DNA of 64,000 bases, taken from assembly GCA_965207805.1 (NCBI GenBank), contig OZ242312.1:682001-746000 (forward strand), read 5' to 3'. A program made the position numbers and the translations under genes. The notes beneath the pieces were generated by a model. That model saw only the letters and a program-made list of their open reading frames with translations, had not been told where the DNA came from and made no database searches. Below, piece after piece: positions 1-7,778 of the stretch; positions within the stretch are counted from its first letter, which is position 1; every line of letters begins with the position of its first letter. The DNA is from Palauibacter sp965207805 (GTDB taxonomy: Bacteria; Gemmatimonadota; Gemmatimonadetes; Palauibacterales; Palauibacteraceae).

Positions 1-1860
1 GCCGCGCCGATGCTCAGCCTCGATTCATCCGCCGACGTGGAGCCGCTCGAACGGTTCGACGAACGGATGCGCAAGGCGCTCGGAGACGACATCGGATACG
101 TCGTCGAGCCGAAGCTGGACGGCGCCTCGATCGAACTCGTCTACGAATCCGGCCGGCTCTCACGGGCCGTGACGCGGGGAGATGGGGTACGCGGCGAAGG
201 CGTGACGGAGAACGTCCGCACGATCCAATCGGTACCGCTCCGGCTGCGGGCCGCGGATCGCGAGGTGCCGCCGCTCCTGGCGCTGCGGGCCGAAGTCATC
301 ATGAGGGTGGGCGATTTCGAGGCGCTGAACGCCCGGCTTCTCGACAGCGACCGCCCTCCGTTCGCGAACCCGCGCAACGCGGCGGCCGGATCGCTGCGGC
401 AGCTCGACCCGCGCATCACCGCCGCGCGCCCGCTCGACATCTACGTCTACGACATCCTCGCGATCGACGGACGGCCGCCGTCCACCCAGCGCGCCACGCT
501 CGAGGCGCTGCGCGAGTGGGGACTGCCCGTGAACGAACGGTGCCGGCCCGCGGCCGACGTCGGGGAGATCCTCGCGTTCCAGGCGGAGATCGAGGCAGGC
601 CGCGACGACCTCGAGTACGAGATCGACGGCATCGTCATCAAGCTCGACGACATCGCCGCGCGCGACGAGGTCGGCGAAACCTCGCACCATCCGCGCTGGG
701 CGTTCGCCTTCAAGTTCCCGCCGCGGAAAGAGGTCACCCGGCTCCTTCACATCTTCCCCAGCGTGGGGCGGACCGGCGTCGTGACCCCCATCGCCTTCAT
801 GCGCCCGGTGGAACTCGGCGGCGTGACGGTGAGCCGCGCAAACCTGCACAACCGGGAAGAGGTCGCCCGCAAGGACATTCGCGAGGGAGACCGGGTGCGC
901 GTGCAACGGGCGGGCGACGTGATTCCGCAGGTTCTGGAGCGGATCGAGGAGCCGGGCCGCGAGCGCGCGGAGCCGTGGGTCATGCCCGCCGAATGTCCCT
1001 CGTGCGGGACCCCCCTGGAGCCACGCGGCCCGTACACCTTCTGCCCCAACCTGTTCGCCTGCCCCGCGCAGCTGGCCGGCCGGATTCAACATCTGGGGTC
1101 CCGGCACGCCCTCGACATCGAAGGACTGGGAGAGGAAACCGCGAACCTCCTCGTCCGTCAGGAGGTGATCGGCCGCGTCCCGGAACTGTTCGGACTCGAG
1201 GCGACGAAGCTGATGGAACTGGAGGGCTTCGCCGAGAAGTCCGCCACGAACCTCGTCCAGGCGATCGACGCTGCGCGAACGACGGAACTCGCCCGCTTCA
1301 TCTACGGCCTCGGCATCCCCGAAGTCGGAGTGACGGTGGCGCGGGAACTCGCATCGCACTTCCTCTCCTTCGAAGCGTTCCGGGCAGCGGACGAGGAGAC
1401 GCTCCAGGGCGTGGACGGGATCGGGCCCAGGATGGCGGAGCAGATCACCGTCTTCCTGGCCCGCCCCGAGGTATCGGCGGTCGTCGACGAACTGCGTTCC
1501 TGCGTTGAGCCCGTGCCCCCGCCGCGCGCAGGCGACACCCTGGCCGGGCTCCGAATCGTCCTCACCGGCGGGCTCGAGTCCATGAGCCGCTCCGAGGCCG
1601 GGAAGAAGCTCGAGGCCCTGGGCGCGAAGGTCACGTCAGCCGTGAGCAAGCAAACGAGCTACGTCGTCGCGGGCGAGAACCCCGGCCGCAAGCTGGAGCG
1701 GGCGCAGACCCTCGGCGTCGAGATTCTGGACGAAGCGCGTCTCCTCGAACTCCTGAGCGGCGGACCCGGTGCACTCTCCACGCCCGACGAGACGGGTGCA
1801 CCGGACGAGGCGCCCGAACCCGAGGCGGCCGGTGCCGCTCCCGAAACCGACGCCTCCTGA
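1..1860 (+). CDS. ligA: NAD-dependent DNA ligase LigA, 5'-truncated by the window edge
   Basis: Seals nicks in duplex DNA during replication and repair, using NAD+ to form an enzyme-AMP intermediate. The visible protein opens at the family's PMLSLD motif, so the N-terminal NMN-binding domain of roughly 80 residues lies outside the window; the ATG at 10 is internal. The KLDG motif (nt 112-123) carries the adenylated lysine. An OB-fold region follows, then a four-cysteine zinc finger (CPSC...CPNLFAC, about nt 994-1070), helix-hairpin-helix repeats (about 1110-1470) and a C-terminal BRCT domain (about 1540-1755). The tail is rich in Glu, Pro and Ala. The stop overlaps the polX-like start as TGATG, which suggests translational coupling. 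Identity is very secure. Confidence 0.97.
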   Translation, partial: AAPMLSLDSSADVEPLERFDERMRKALGDDIGYVVEPKLDGASIELVYESGRLSRAVTRGDGVRGEGVTENVRTIQSVPLRLRAADREVPPLLALRAEVIMRVGDFEALNARLLDSDRPPFANPRNAAAGSLRQLDPRITAARPLDIYVYDILAIDGRPPSTQRATLEALREWGLPVNERCRPAADVGEILAFQAEIEAGRDDLEYEIDGIVIKLDDIAARDEVGETSHHPRWAFAFKFPPRKEVTRLLHIFPSVGRTGVVTPIAFMRPVELGGVTVSRANLHNREEVARKDIREGDRVRVQRAGDVIPQVLERIEEPGRERAEPWVMPAECPSCGTPLEPRGPYTFCPNLFACPAQLAGRIQHLGSRHALDIEGLGEETANLLVRQEVIGRVPELFGLEATKLMELEGFAEKSATNLVQAIDAARTTELARFIYGLGIPEVGVTVARELASHFLSFEAFRAADEETLQGVDGIGPRMAEQITVFLARPEVSAVVDELRSCVEPVPPPRAGDTLAGLRIVLTGGLESMSRSEAGKKLEALGAKVTSAVSKQTSYVVAGENPGRKLERAQTLGVEILDEARLLELLSGGPGALSTPDETGAPDEAPEPEAAGAAPETDAS

Positions 1861-3635
1861 TGGAGAACATCGAGATCGTCCGCGTCCTGGACGAGGTGGC
1901 CGACCTGCTCGAGATCCAGCAGGCGAACCCGTTCCGCGTCCGCGCCTACCGTAATGCCGTGCGCACGATCAACGCGCACGCGACGCCGCTACGCAAACTG
2001 GTCGAGCAGGGCGCCGACCTCACCGACCTGCCATCGATCGGGAAGGGGATGGCGGAGAACATTCGCGAACTCGTAGGGAGCGGGCGTCTCGCGATGCTCG
2101 ATGAGCTGGCGGCCGAGATCCCCCCGGGGCTCGTCGAGCTGATGCGGCTGCCGGGCGTCGGTCCGAAAAAGGCGCGCAAGCTGTGGGACGAACTGGGCGT
2201 CGAATCCATCGACGACCTGGAGGAGGTCGCGAGCGAAGGGCGCGTGGCCGAACTGCCCGGTTTCGGACCCAAGACGCAGGACCGGATCCTGCGCGGCATT
2301 CGCAACTATCGCACGAACACGACGCGCTTCCGCCTCGGAGAAGTCGACAAGCTGCTGCCGCCGCTGATCGAACACCTGCAGACGACACCCGGCATCACCC
2401 GCCTGGAAGTCGCGGGGAGCTATCGACGTCGGAAGGAGACCGTCGGCGATATCGACATCCTTGTCCTCGCCGACGATGCGCGCGCCGCTTCCGACGCCCT
2501 CAGCGGGTTCTCCGGCGTGGAGAGCGTGATCGGGGCCGGCGGCACGAAGACCTCGGTGCGTCTCCGCAGTGGATTGCAGGTCGACCTCCGGGTCGTGCCG
2601 CCCGAAAGCTGGGGAGCGGCGCTGATCTATTTCACCGGGTCGAAGGAACACAACATCCGCCTGCGCCGCCGGGCGCTCGAGCGGAGGCTGCGGGTATCCG
2701 AGTACGGCGTATTCACCATCCCCGAAGAGTCCCTCGGCGATGCGCTCGGCGAGCGGGGCATCGCCTCCGAGGGAGAGATGGTCGCGGGAACGACGGAAGA
2801 GGAAGTCTATCGGGCGCTCGATCTCTCCTGGCTGCCGCCGGAGATGCGGCGCGACCGGGGAGAGTTCGCGGCTTCCGACGCCGGGGAACTACCCCGCCTG
2901 GTCGAGACGTCCGATCTGCGCGGGGACGTCCACATGCACAGCACCTGGTCCGATGGCCGCGTTTCCCTGGAGACGATGGTCGGGGAGTGCGCGGCGCGGG
3001 GCTACGAGTACATGGCGATCACCGACCATTCGAAGGCGCTCGCGATGGTCGAGGGTCTCGATGCCGCCAAGCTTCGACGCCAGTGGGACGAGATCGTGGA
3101 GGTGCAGGCCGCGCATCCCGAGATCCGGATCCTGCGCGGGCTGGAAGTCGACATCCTGCGGGACGGGTCGCTGGACCTCGAGGACGAGATGCTCGAACGA
3201 CTCGACGTCGTGATCATCTCGGTTCATTCCTTCCTCGGGCTGGACCGGGCGCGGCAGACGGCACGCGTGTTGAAGGCCCTCGCGCACCCCCGCTCGATGA
3301 TCTTCGGACACCCGACGGGACGGCTCATCAACCGGCGCGGTCCGATCGATGTGGACATCGACGATATTCTGCACGCCTGCGCCGAGTTCGGCGTCGCCGT
3401 CGAAGTCAACTCGCACCCCCACCGTCTGGACCTGAAGGACAGCCACCTTTGGCGCGCGCGCGAACTCGGCGTATCCGTCGTGGTTGCGACCGACGCGCAC
3501 CGGCCGGACCACCTGGATCTGGCGCACTACGGCATCGAGCAGGCGCGGCGCGCGTGGCTGACCCCGGAACACGTCCTCAATACGCGCGGCGTGGACGACT
3601 TCCTGGCAGCCCTTCGGAGAAAACCGGCGAGTTGA
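1860..3635 (+). CDS. polX: PolX-family DNA polymerase/3'-5' exonuclease with PHP domain
   Basis: Family X repair polymerase that fills short gaps, fused to a PHP phosphoesterase that trims 3' ends. It has 591 residues, close to the bacterial norm of about 570. In order: an N-terminal helical HhH region (PGVGPKKARKLW), the palm with GSYRRRKETVGDIDIL, where the two Asp residues bind catalytic metal, the fingers/thumb segment with FTGSKEHN, and from about residue 350 the PHP domain (DVHMHSTWSDG, ITDHS, EVNSHPHR, ATDAHRPDHL) that supplies the metal-binding His and Asp residues. The start ATG overlaps the ligA stop by one base, so ligase and gap-filling polymerase are probably co-translated. Start choice rests on that overlap and the conserved N-terminus. 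Confidence 0.96.
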   Translation: MENIEIVRVLDEVADLLEIQQANPFRVRAYRNAVRTINAHATPLRKLVEQGADLTDLPSIGKGMAENIRELVGSGRLAMLDELAAEIPPGLVELMRLPGVGPKKARKLWDELGVESIDDLEEVASEGRVAELPGFGPKTQDRILRGIRNYRTNTTRFRLGEVDKLLPPLIEHLQTTPGITRLEVAGSYRRRKETVGDIDILVLADDARAASDALSGFSGVESVIGAGGTKTSVRLRSGLQVDLRVVPPESWGAALIYFTGSKEHNIRLRRRALERRLRVSEYGVFTIPEESLGDALGERGIASEGEMVAGTTEEEVYRALDLSWLPPEMRRDRGEFAASDAGELPRLVETSDLRGDVHMHSTWSDGRVSLETMVGECAARGYEYMAITDHSKALAMVEGLDAAKLRRQWDEIVEVQAAHPEIRILRGLEVDILRDGSLDLEDEMLERLDVVIISVHSFLGLDRARQTARVLKALAHPRSMIFGHPTGRLINRRGPIDVDIDDILHACAEFGVAVEVNSHPHRLDLKDSHLWRARELGVSVVVATDAHRPDHLDLAHYGIEQARRAWLTPEHVLNTRGVDDFLAALRRKPAS

Positions 3636-3675
3636 TCCCCGGTTGAGACCCCGTCTCCATACTCCCGTCGACAAA

Positions 3676-3737
3676 CAGCCCGTGGTAAAACCCCGCGTCA
3701 GCGCCGCTCGAACGCAGCGGGGTCTTGCCACGGGCTG
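3676..3737. repeat. Long inverted repeat (21-bp arms) downstream of polX
   Basis: Arms 3676-3696 and 3717-3737 pair along all 21 positions except one A-C mismatch and one G-U wobble, around a 20-nt loop. It lies 40 nt after the polX stop and 44 nt before the GntR-family start. No U-run follows, so it is not a standard intrinsic terminator. It could act as a GC-rich terminator, an attenuator in the regulator's leader, or a REP-like element. Confidence 0.7.
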
Positions 3738-3780
3738 CCAGGGCCGACACGTGGACCCCAAGGCAGGGAGACTCGGACAC

Positions 3781-4770
3781 ATGGCGCGTGGATGCGGACT
3801 TCCACGGTTCTCGCGGGATCACTACATACCGCTCCGCCGACAACTCGCGGCCGATCTGGAGGCCGGGATTCGGGATGGACACGTCCGGCCCGGGGCCCCG
3901 CTTCCGTCGGCCAGGGACATGGCGCGCCGGCTCGGCGTCGACCGGGGGACAGTCGGAGCCGCGCTCGCGCGGCTGCGGCGGAGGAACCTCATCGAACGGG
4001 GGAAGGGGCAGCGTCTCCGCGTGTGGAAGCGCCCGCGCTCCCTCCGCCCTCCGCCGGCAGTGGAGATGGCGCCGAGGACCGCGGCGCTCGATCTGCTGAG
4101 GTGCGCGCACGCGGGAGGATTCTCACGTTGGCGGCTGCTCAACGAGTTCGAGCGGATCGTGGATGCGGCGCGGAGCCCGGATCCGCATCCCGTGACCCTG
4201 TTCGAACCTCGCGCCGGGTTGCGAGCCGTGCTCGCCGCGGAGCTGGAAGATGCTTGCGGATTCGTCGTTCACGCCGTCGACTCCGCGCGCCAGATGCCCA
4301 AAAACACTCCGGTGGTCCTCCGGCGTGAACTGCTCTCACGCATGCGCCGATCCGGCACCGTCGAGTGCGTTCCGATTTCACTCGCCGGTGGCACCCGCGA
4401 ACGTGAACTCGTCCGACGCCGAATACGCCGCGGATACGTCGTGCTTCTCTCCCGAAGCGAGACCGTGCGCGTGTTCGCGGCGGAACTCGCCGCTCGGGAT
4501 TCTGCCCTCGGAATCAACTTCAAGGCCCTCGACCCGTACCTCGACGCACAGGCCGTACGGCGAGCCGTGACTGCGGCGACGATTGTTTTTTACGACCGAC
4601 TCGTCCCGATGTCCCGGTATGCGAGCGGGACGGCTCCAGCCGTGCCGGTCACGCTCCTCCCGCCCGAGGAGGTCGAACGGCTCCGCGCCTATCTGTCCAG
4701 GACGGACCGGCCCGCGCACGGCCGCAGCGGATCCGTTTCATATAGCGCGCCACACCTGGGGCGGGCGTAG
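3781..4770 (+). CDS. GntR-family transcriptional regulator
   Basis: DNA-binding repressor or activator of about 329 residues. The N-terminus has the GntR winged helix: a PLRRQLAADLEAGI helix, the PGAPLPSARDMARRLGVDRGTV helix-turn-helix and a wing ending near residue 80. The remaining 240 residues lack the aminotransferase fold of MocR proteins and look like a compact ligand-binding domain with a YDRLVPMSRY segment near the end; the ligand is unknown. The frame is open back to 3643, but that stretch overlaps the inverted repeat and reads as low-complexity basic sequence. The ATG at 3781, preceded by a GGGAG-type site, puts the HTH at the usual place. No target operon is evident, as the next genes are tiny and then tRNAs. 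Confidence 0.8.
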   Translation: MARGCGLPRFSRDHYIPLRRQLAADLEAGIRDGHVRPGAPLPSARDMARRLGVDRGTVGAALARLRRRNLIERGKGQRLRVWKRPRSLRPPPAVEMAPRTAALDLLRCAHAGGFSRWRLLNEFERIVDAARSPDPHPVTLFEPRAGLRAVLAAELEDACGFVVHAVDSARQMPKNTPVVLRRELLSRMRRSGTVECVPISLAGGTRERELVRRRIRRGYVVLLSRSETVRVFAAELAARDSALGINFKALDPYLDAQAVRRAVTAATIVFYDRLVPMSRYASGTAPAVPVTLLPPEEVERLRAYLSRTDRPAHGRSGSVSYSAPHLGRA

Positions 4771-4839
4771 CCCATGCGCCCATTCGCACCTAGTTTGTGG
4801 CGGTTTCTGCTGTCGCCTCACCACGGAGTTGCAGGGATT

Positions 4840-4935
4840 ATGAGGAAGACGTTCTATCCGTCCGACTATTCCGACAGTGGGCCGCACATTACGACCACTG
4901 TCTGCCGCGGTGTACCATTTATGTGGAAGTCGTGA
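4840..4935 (+). CDS. Possible 31-residue leader ORF
   Basis: A 31-codon ORF starts at ATG 4840 after a CAGGG-like site and ends at 4935, just before the next small gene. It resembles nothing I recognise and could be chance. The spacing would allow translational coupling with the downstream 83-residue ORF. Confidence 0.25.
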   Translation: MRKTFYPSDYSDSGPHITTTVCRGVPFMWKS

Positions 4936-4937
4936 TC

Positions 4938-5189
4938 GTGTCTCCAGCCAAGTTCGACCCCGGCGTGATCGTGAGGGCGCTCCGCTTCCGAGCGAAACTC
5001 GATGGATTTCGGCTCGAGCGCGGCCACTACATGGATCGGTCCGACGATCGTGCGGACCGCTGGTACGCCGTGCCGCTGGAAGACGGCGACGCCTTGCGCT
5101 CCGGAGACGGTTTCCGAACGATCGCGGAGGCTGCCGACGAAGCGGAGCGCCTCCGCAAGCTCCGCGAAGCCTCCACTCCTGACGACTAA
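4938..5189 (+). CDS. Small hypothetical protein upstream of the tRNA cluster
   Basis: Unrecognised protein of about 83 residues, rich in Arg, Asp and Glu, with a central segment (RFRAKLDGFRLERGHYM) and a C-terminal charged helix (AEAADEAERLRKLRE). I chose GTG 4938 because a GGAAG site lies 8 nt upstream. The frame is open back to 4797, but that part reads as low-quality sequence. An overlapping minus-strand ORF (4866-5195) is less protein-like. No signal peptide or membrane segment is seen. Confidence 0.5.
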   Translation: MSPAKFDPGVIVRALRFRAKLDGFRLERGHYMDRSDDRADRWYAVPLEDGDALRSGDGFRTIAEAADEAERLRKLREASTPDD

Positions 5190-5273
5190 CTCCATTGCGA
5201 CGGCCGCGGCGTACCACCGCTTGAAGCGCCGACCCCCCTCAAGTATTATCGACGGCCCGACTCATTGGGGCGT

Positions 5274-5346
5274 TGGCCCGTGGTGGAATTGGCAACACGT
5301 CTGGCTCTGGACCAGAAGATTCCAGGTTCGAGTCCTGGCGGGCCAA
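5274..5346 (+). tRNA. tRNA-Gln (anticodon CTG)
   Basis: Seven-base acceptor stem 5274-5280 pairs with 5339-5345. The anticodon stem TCTGG/CCAGA encloses loop CTCTGGA with anticodon CTG, which reads CAG. The T-arm carries GGTTCGAGTCC and the discriminator is A5346. CCA is not encoded. First of four tRNA genes in the same orientation. Confidence 0.95.
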
Positions 5347-5366
5347 TCAGGACAGGAACATCCTGC

Positions 5367-5452
5367 GGAGGGGTGGCCGAGTGGCTTAAGGCGGCGCCCT
5401 GCTAAGGCGTTGACTCGAAAGAGTCTCGTGGGTTCGAATCCCACCCCCTCCG
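5367..5452 (+). tRNA. tRNA-Ser (anticodon GCT)
   Basis: Acceptor stem GGAGGGG (5367-5373) pairs with CCCCTCC (5445-5451), discriminator G. The anticodon loop CTGCTAA gives GCT, reading AGC/AGT. It has the long class II variable arm and T-arm GTGGG-TTCGAAT-CCCAC. CCA is not encoded. Confidence 0.95.
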
Positions 5453-5486
5453 CCTCCCTACCTCCGGCCTCACCCCGGAGGCTTCC

Positions 5487-5574
5487 GGACGGGTGGCCGA
5501 GCGGACTAAGGCGCACGCCTGGAGAGCGTGTGGGCAGCAACCCTGCCTCGTGGGTTCGAATCCCACCCCGTCCG
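5487..5574 (+). tRNA. tRNA-Ser (anticodon GGA)
   Basis: Acceptor GGACGGG (5487-5493) pairs with CCCGTCC (5567-5573), discriminator G5574. The anticodon loop CTGGAGA gives GGA, reading TCC/TCT. It has a long variable arm, and its T-arm matches tRNA-Ser(GCT). The 3' half of this gene, from the variable arm onward, is the parent of the three degenerate copies that follow. Confidence 0.95.
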
Positions 5575-5927
5575 TTAAGCAGTTTCCCACGAGGCAGTAC
5601 GCGAACGCCTGCCCGGTGCGGGTTCGAACCGAGCGACCGCAGGGAGCGAGCTCGGGGAGCGAAGCGACCCAATCCCACCCCGTCCGTTAAAGCAGTTTCC
5701 CACGAGGCAGTACGAGACGCCCGCCCGGTGTGGGTTCGAACCGAGCGAGCGAAGCGAGCGAGCTCGGCGAGCGCCGCGCAGCGGCGGGAAGCCAATCCCA
5801 CCCCGTCCGTATAGCAGTTTCCCACGAGGCAGGATGAACCTGCCTGCCCGGCGTGGGTTCGAACCGAGCGACCGCAGGGAGCGAGCTCGGGGAGCCGCGC
5901 AGCGGCGACCCAATCCCACCCCGTCCC
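5575..5927 (+). repeat. Three tandem copies derived from the tRNA-Ser(GGA) 3' half, each with a T-loop insert
   Basis: Units span 5575-5686, 5687-5809 and 5810-5927 (112, 123 and 118 nt). Each opens with GCAGTTTCCCACGAGGCAG, whose CCCACGAGGCAG part is the inverse complement of the tRNA's variable arm/T-stem junction. Each continues with a variable-arm-like CTGCC/GCCCG stretch and a T-stem with TTCGAA, then is interrupted by a 40-50 nt insert rich in GAGCG and GAAGCG with CCGAGC/GCTCGG arms. Each resumes with AATCCCACCCCGTCC, the tRNA's T-stem and acceptor 3' strand. None has an anticodon arm or 5' acceptor strand, so none is a functional tRNA. Long ORFs crossing this block on both strands are artefacts. 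Confidence 0.85.
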
Positions 5928-6031
5928 GCCGCCCCGAAAGTTTGACAGCAGGAGCCCTCGCGGAGCACCTTCCCCGGCCGCGCATACCGGGCGCCTCGGC
6001 AGCTCCGCCCGCGTCCCGGTAGCCGGCACCC
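5928..6031. other. Spacer between the repeat array and tRNA-Ser(CGA)
   Basis: No gene is recognised. It contains a TTGACA hexamer at 5942-5947 that could be a -35 element for the following tRNA, but no convincing -10 box at the usual spacing. Confidence 0.3.
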
Positions 6032-6113
6032 GGAGAGGTGGCAGAACGGCAATGCACCGGTCTCGAAAACCGGCGCCCTCACGGGCTTGGGGGTTCGAAT
6101 CCCCCCCTCTCCG
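6032..6113 (+). tRNA. tRNA-Ser (anticodon CGA)
   Basis: Acceptor GGAGAGG (6032-6038) pairs with CCTCTCC (6106-6112), discriminator G. The anticodon stem CCGGT/ACCGG encloses CTCGAAA with anticodon CGA, reading TCG. The variable arm GCCCTCACGGGC forms a stem, and the T-arm is GGGGG-TTCGAAT-CCCCC. CCA is not encoded. Confidence 0.95.
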
Positions 6114-6117
6114 CTAA

Positions 6118-6158
6118 CCTTCCCCGGCACGCACGGACACCGTACGCGCCGGGGAAGG
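6118..6158. terminator. Bidirectional terminator-like hairpin after the tRNA cluster
   Basis: Perfect 11-bp arms CCTTCCCCGGC (6118-6128) and GCCGGGGAAGG (6148-6158), with a further four-pair stem (ACGG/CCGT) inside the loop. It lies between tRNA-Ser(CGA) and the convergent lipoprotein gene. No U-run is present, as is common at high GC. Confidence 0.65.
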
Positions 6159-6168
6159 AGAGAGAGGC

Positions 6169-6564
6169 CTACCCCACCTCCGCGTGCGCGCTCCAGCGGT
6201 CGAATACTTGTCCGCGAGCATCGAGCCGGACGGATATGCTCTCGCCCGCACTCAGATCCGTGGGAGTCGTCGGGCCCAATTCCGTGCCGTTCGACAGGTG
6301 GACCTCAACGCGTACACGGCGGATGACGCTGCTGGTCACGTTCTCGGCGGTGCCGGCGAACGCCTGTTCCGCCTCGTTCCATCGAAGGATGAGTCGCGCG
6401 CCGCCGCGCGTCTGGTCGAAGACATCGGCCTTCGTGAGCGAGACGTTCGATTCCTCACCTGACTCGTCGTGTCCCCGCTCCCCAGCTTCCATCGGGCTGT
6501 TGTCGCAAGCGGCGCCTGCGGTGATGACCAGCAGGGCGGTCACCATCATCGGAAATCGTTTCAC
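6169..6564 (-). CDS. Small lipoprotein with FxLYD-like domain
   Basis: Envelope lipoprotein of 131 residues and unknown role. The N-terminal signal ends in a lipobox (ITAGAAC), so the mature protein should start at that Cys and be lipid-anchored. A short acidic linker (residues 27-40) follows, then a beta-rich domain with the FAGTAENVTSSVIRRVRVEVHL pattern seen in FxLYD-type immunoglobulin-like domains. The start is GTG at 6564, chosen because a strong AGGGAGG site lies just upstream on the minus strand. Signal and domain type are visible; function is not. Confidence 0.8.
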   Translation of the reverse strand: MKRFPMMVTALLVITAGAACDNSPMEAGERGHDESGEESNVSLTKADVFDQTRGGARLILRWNEAEQAFAGTAENVTSSVIRRVRVEVHLSNGTELGPTTPTDLSAGESISVRLDARGQVFDRWSAHAEVG

Positions 6565-6712
6565 TTCGTCCTCCCTGGTTGGGTGTGTGAATCGGATGAC
6601 TACACCGGTAGACCGTCCGACGCGTGGAAATGGTCACACACCCTGCCCGGCGACCCGCCGCCAACCGTGACGTGGAGCCTCCAGGCCGCAGGCGCCTGCG
6701 CCGCGGCACCCG

Positions 6713-7405
6713 CTACGAAGGCTGATACGGGGCCGGATCCCGGGCTCCCGCCGCAGCGAACCCGGCGAGCCTCAGGCGGCAGGAGTCACACTCTCCACAG
6801 GCCGCGCCCGAGTCATCCGGATCGTAGCAACTGCGCGTCATCCCGTAATCGACGCCCAGCGCGAGCCCGCGCCGGATGATATCCGCCTTGGTCAGATCGA
6901 TGAGCGGAGCATGGATCCGGAACGGCCGACCCCCTTCCACTCCGGCCCTGGTGCCGAGGCCGGCCAGCTTCTCGAACGCAACGAGAAACTCGGGTCGACA
7001 GTCGGGATATCCGCTGTAGTCGACTGCATTGACGCCGATGAAGATGTCGCAAGCCTGGAGAACCTCCGCCCACGCGAGCGCCATCGACAGGAAGATCGTG
7101 TTCCGCGCCGGGACGTAGGTGACGGGAATGTCCTCGGAGTCGGTGACGATCCGCCCGCCCTTGGGGACTGCCAGGTCCCCGGTGAGAGCCGAACCCCCGA
7201 AGGCACGCAGATCGACGGCGGTGATCACATGTCGGACCACCGGCATCGATTCCGCCAGGAGACAGGCGGCGTCCACCTCGAGTTCGTGTCTCTGTCCATA
7301 GCGGAGCGTTAGCGCATGGGGCTCATATCCCTGATCCACCGCGATCGCCAGCGTGGTTGCCGAGTCGAGTCCACCACTGAGCAGGACCACCGCTCTGCGG
7401 CCCAT
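6713..7405 (-). CDS. queC: 7-cyano-7-deazaguanine synthase QueC
   Basis: Converts 7-carboxy-7-deazaguanine to preQ0 with ATP and ammonia in queuosine biosynthesis. The 230-residue protein has the PP-loop LLSGGLDSATT at residues 8-18, the LTLRYGQRHELE substrate region and the C-terminal zinc-binding set RSCYDP...CGECDSC. Length and order match the family. It lies alone here: queD, queE and queF are not in the window. The region between its stop and the next gene (6565-6712) shows nothing clear. Confidence 0.96.
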   Translation of the reverse strand: MGRRAVVLLSGGLDSATTLAIAVDQGYEPHALTLRYGQRHELEVDAACLLAESMPVVRHVITAVDLRAFGGSALTGDLAVPKGGRIVTDSEDIPVTYVPARNTIFLSMALAWAEVLQACDIFIGVNAVDYSGYPDCRPEFLVAFEKLAGLGTRAGVEGGRPFRIHAPLIDLTKADIIRRGLALGVDYGMTRSCYDPDDSGAACGECDSCRLRLAGFAAAGARDPAPYQPS

Positions 7406-7514
7406 CCACTACCTCCAGAAAGCGAGTTCACGACCCCGGAGCCCCGCCGGGAGGCCACTTGTAACACGGTTGCGCACCGCGCGGCAATGCATGATAAAGT
7501 GAAGCCGGAAGCGG

Positions 7515-7772
7515 ATGTGGAACCTCGATGCCCTGCGGAGTCGAGCGGGGATACCCGGAAGGAGAACCGATGCGGATCCGGTCACCCGGCCGGGGCGATA
7601 CGTGCTCCGAACGGTACTCGACGCCCGGGCGGTCGGTTTGGACGTGATCGTACTGGACGACACGGTGAGAGCCGTGGACGTCGAGTCCGGCGATGGGGCT
7701 CGCCCCGTCGGCCGCATGCGCGCGGCAGGGGCGATGTTCGCTTCCGCGCGAACGGCCCTGGCCCAAGAGTAG
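7515..7772 (+). pseudogene. pncA: Remnant of nicotinamidase (pncA) C-terminus
   Basis: About the last 60 codons match the end of PncA-type nicotinamidases: the LRTVLDARAVGLDVIVLDD strand-helix-strand and the family-typical MRAAGAMF ending. Nicotinamidase hydrolyses nicotinamide to nicotinate, the substrate of the pncB product that begins 6 nt downstream. The N-terminal two thirds, with the metal-binding residues, catalytic Asp and Lys, are absent from 7406-7514 in every frame I read. The position of the catalytic Cys (normally D-Y-C-V-x-x-TVLDA) reads R-Y-V, so the nucleophile is gone. The upstream codons (7515-7590) do not resemble PncA. It may still be translated as a short leader to pncB. 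Confidence 0.65.
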
Positions 7773-7778
7773 CGGATC

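Noticed and set aside
160..1359. Long minus-strand frame inside ligA
   Set aside because: It reads as the complement of a well-conserved ligase, with a composition of His, Arg and Asp typical of high-GC shadow frames.
5575..5927. CRISPR array or tandem tRNA genes
   Set aside because: The units lack unique spacers of regular length between identical repeats, and have no anticodon arm; a derived tRNA 3' half explains them better.
5262..6130. Long ORFs on both strands across the tRNA genes and repeats
   Set aside because: Their translations contain T-arm complements and repeat-driven phrases such as GRGGI; they exist because tRNA repeats lack stops. I found no independent protein signal.
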